Assembly: GCF_003268475.1 (NCBI RefSeq)
Contig: NZ_MCIF01000002.1
Location: forward strand, 2,963,382-3,027,381
Length of the DNA: 64,000 bases
Direction of reading: 5' to 3'
Source of the DNA: Thermogemmatispora tikiterensis
Lineage (GTDB): Bacteria > Chloroflexota > Ktedonobacteria > Ktedonobacterales > Ktedonobacteraceae
Shown here piece by piece: positions 63,139-64,000 of the stretch (its first letter is position 1; the number at the start of each line of letters is the position of its first letter). The notes under the pieces were generated by a model. The model was not told the DNA's origin and ran no database searches. It saw only the letters and a program-made list of their open reading frames with translations. A program made the translations under genes and the position numbers.

Positions 63139-64000
63139 TCAGGGCCGCTCCCTCGAGAGCGCAAAATGGGCGGGCGCCACCTGTTCAAATTCTTCTTCTA
63201 TCTCCATACGTACGCGCTTCTCGGCCTCCGGACGGGAGAGCTGGAAGCGGCGCGCACAGGCGATGACGCGATTGACAAAGGTTCGGCTAATCTCCTCACG
63301 CTGCCAGCGAATGTCAGGCATCGGACGCAGGTGGATCAGCGAGGGATCATAGAAAGCCGACTCAGGGAGGGCCAGCGCCACTAACAGAGCATATTCATTC
63401 ACAGCCTGGCAAACCGGCGGCGAGCAGAAATCAGCCTGGGTACTGGAGACAATCAGTACGCCGGCACAGCGGCCCGCAAAGAGGACCGGACAGGCACAGG
63501 CACTGCGTTCGAACTCCTCGACCACAAACTGATGGCGCTGCTCGTGGTCCAGCTCGCTCCAGGTCTGGAGCCGCTGGAGCATGGCCGCAGTCCCGGCCAG
63601 GGTTGTGCTCCCGAGAAAGGCCCGGCTCTCTTGTGTCTCCGACCAGGGGCTGGTCGCCCGGACCTCGGCCTCATAGAGAGAGTGGATGCCATCAGGACGC
63701 GGCGGCATGAGTTCAGCATAGGTCAAGGCCAGGCCACGCTGCTCGGGATCAAGATGCTTGATCGCTGCCTCGAAAATAAGCTGGATCATCTGCCAACGCC
63801 GACTGTCGTCCTGGACAATCGTCGCGCGCAGCTCTAATACCTGACGATACAGCTCACGGGAAACCGGGGGGATCTCTCCCGCCGGCGGCAGATCGAGCAC
63901 ATTCGGGAAACTTTGCTCGATAGCCTCCTGCAGCTCGCGACGATGCTCTGGCATCACCTCGAGGATCTGCCTCAGCGAGGAGGGCCGCGGCTCAGATTGA
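63139..64000 (-). CDS. GAF-like domain protein, partial (5' end beyond window end)
   Basis: At least 286 residues are visible; the frame stays open to base 64000 (LRQILEVMPEHRRELQEAIE upstream of the internal GTG/ATG at 63957), so the true start is probably outside. The visible part has a helical start, a GAF-like domain (LRATIVQDDSRRWQMIQLIF, FAGRCAGVLIVSSTQADFC, VNEYALLVALALPESAF) and a helical C-terminus (RTFVNRVIACARRFQLSRPEAEKRVRMEIEEEFEQ). Such modules are found at the end of Ktedonobacterial signalling proteins. Function unknown. Confidence 0.55.
   Translation of the reverse strand, partial: QSEPRPSSLRQILEVMPEHRRELQEAIEQSFPNVLDLPPAGEIPPVSRELYRQVLELRATIVQDDSRRWQMIQLIFEAAIKHLDPEQRGLALTYAELMPPRPDGIHSLYEAEVRATSPWSETQESRAFLGSTTLAGTAAMLQRLQTWSELDHEQRHQFVVEEFERSACACPVLFAGRCAGVLIVSSTQADFCSPPVCQAVNEYALLVALALPESAFYDPSLIHLRPMPDIRWQREEISRTFVNRVIACARRFQLSRPEAEKRVRMEIEEEFEQVAPAHFALSRERP

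Noticed and set aside
62884..63384. 166-codon plus-strand frame antisense to the GAF-like gene
   Set aside because: The minus-strand frame has coherent helix and domain wording and stays open to the window end; the plus frame has none.

Overview
The window looks like a chromosomal segment of a GC-rich, probably thermophilic Chloroflexota bacterium, most likely of the Ktedonobacteria (Thermogemmatispora-like). This is an inference from the gene set: a Ski2-type helicase, a class A PBP with a long disordered head, a PASTA kinase, Pro/Thr-rich lipoproteins, selB and a MurF-Alr fusion. No rRNA, tRNA, CRISPR array or transposase was found. Most of the window is ordinary chromosome in short operons.

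Layout. 1-4.7 kb: a minus-strand pyrimidine operon (pyrB-carA-carB, carB cut by the window start) behind a good promoter and an attenuator-like terminator. 4.9-7.5 kb: Ski2-like helicase. 7.8-9.6 kb: T-box leader and glycyl-tRNA synthetase. 10-11 kb: an EEP-family phosphodiesterase. 11.2-15.7 kb: hrcA, dnaK, dnaJ without grpE. 16-27.2 kb: envelope functions (secreted DUF2690-like protein, class A PBP, membrane-anchored metalloprotease, MurF-Alr, lysozyme-like lipoprotein) and dprA.

27.6-33.2 kb is the least ordinary stretch. It has three copies (one frameshifted, one intact, one vestigial) of a two-helix membrane protein, a full acyl-CoA ligase and a 306-bp fragment of a second ligase. Between the repeated units lies an overlapping two-gene pair that encodes an AbiEii/DUF6036-like nucleotidyltransferase and an unknown helical partner. 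The nucleotidyltransferase is visibly poorer in GC. Two nearly identical 323-bp blocks point to recent gene conversion.

33.5-48.8 kb: selB, PASTA kinase, TerC-family protein, convergent otsB and otsA, rph, an unknown membrane protein with hisC, enolase, and an alpha/beta-hydrolase without the nucleophile Ser. 48.8-50.2 kb: a 145-bp structured inverted repeat, then a Rad52/DdrA-like annealing gene behind a near-consensus promoter with a GAAC-N4-GTTC LexA-type box. 50.8-56.9 kb: xdhC, then a CoA-thioester operon (type I CoA-transferase subunits A and B, enoyl-CoA hydratase, thiolase). The operon is headed by a beta-propeller lipoprotein whose frame is broken at a run of ten C, so it may be phase variable.

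57-64 kb: rplI, a YbdK-type glutamate-cysteine ligase homologue, cytidine deaminase, an OmpR/PhoB response regulator without a kinase, an excisionase-type HTH protein, a single-pass membrane protein whose promoter spacer holds eight G, and the 3' part of a GAF-like protein that runs off the window end.
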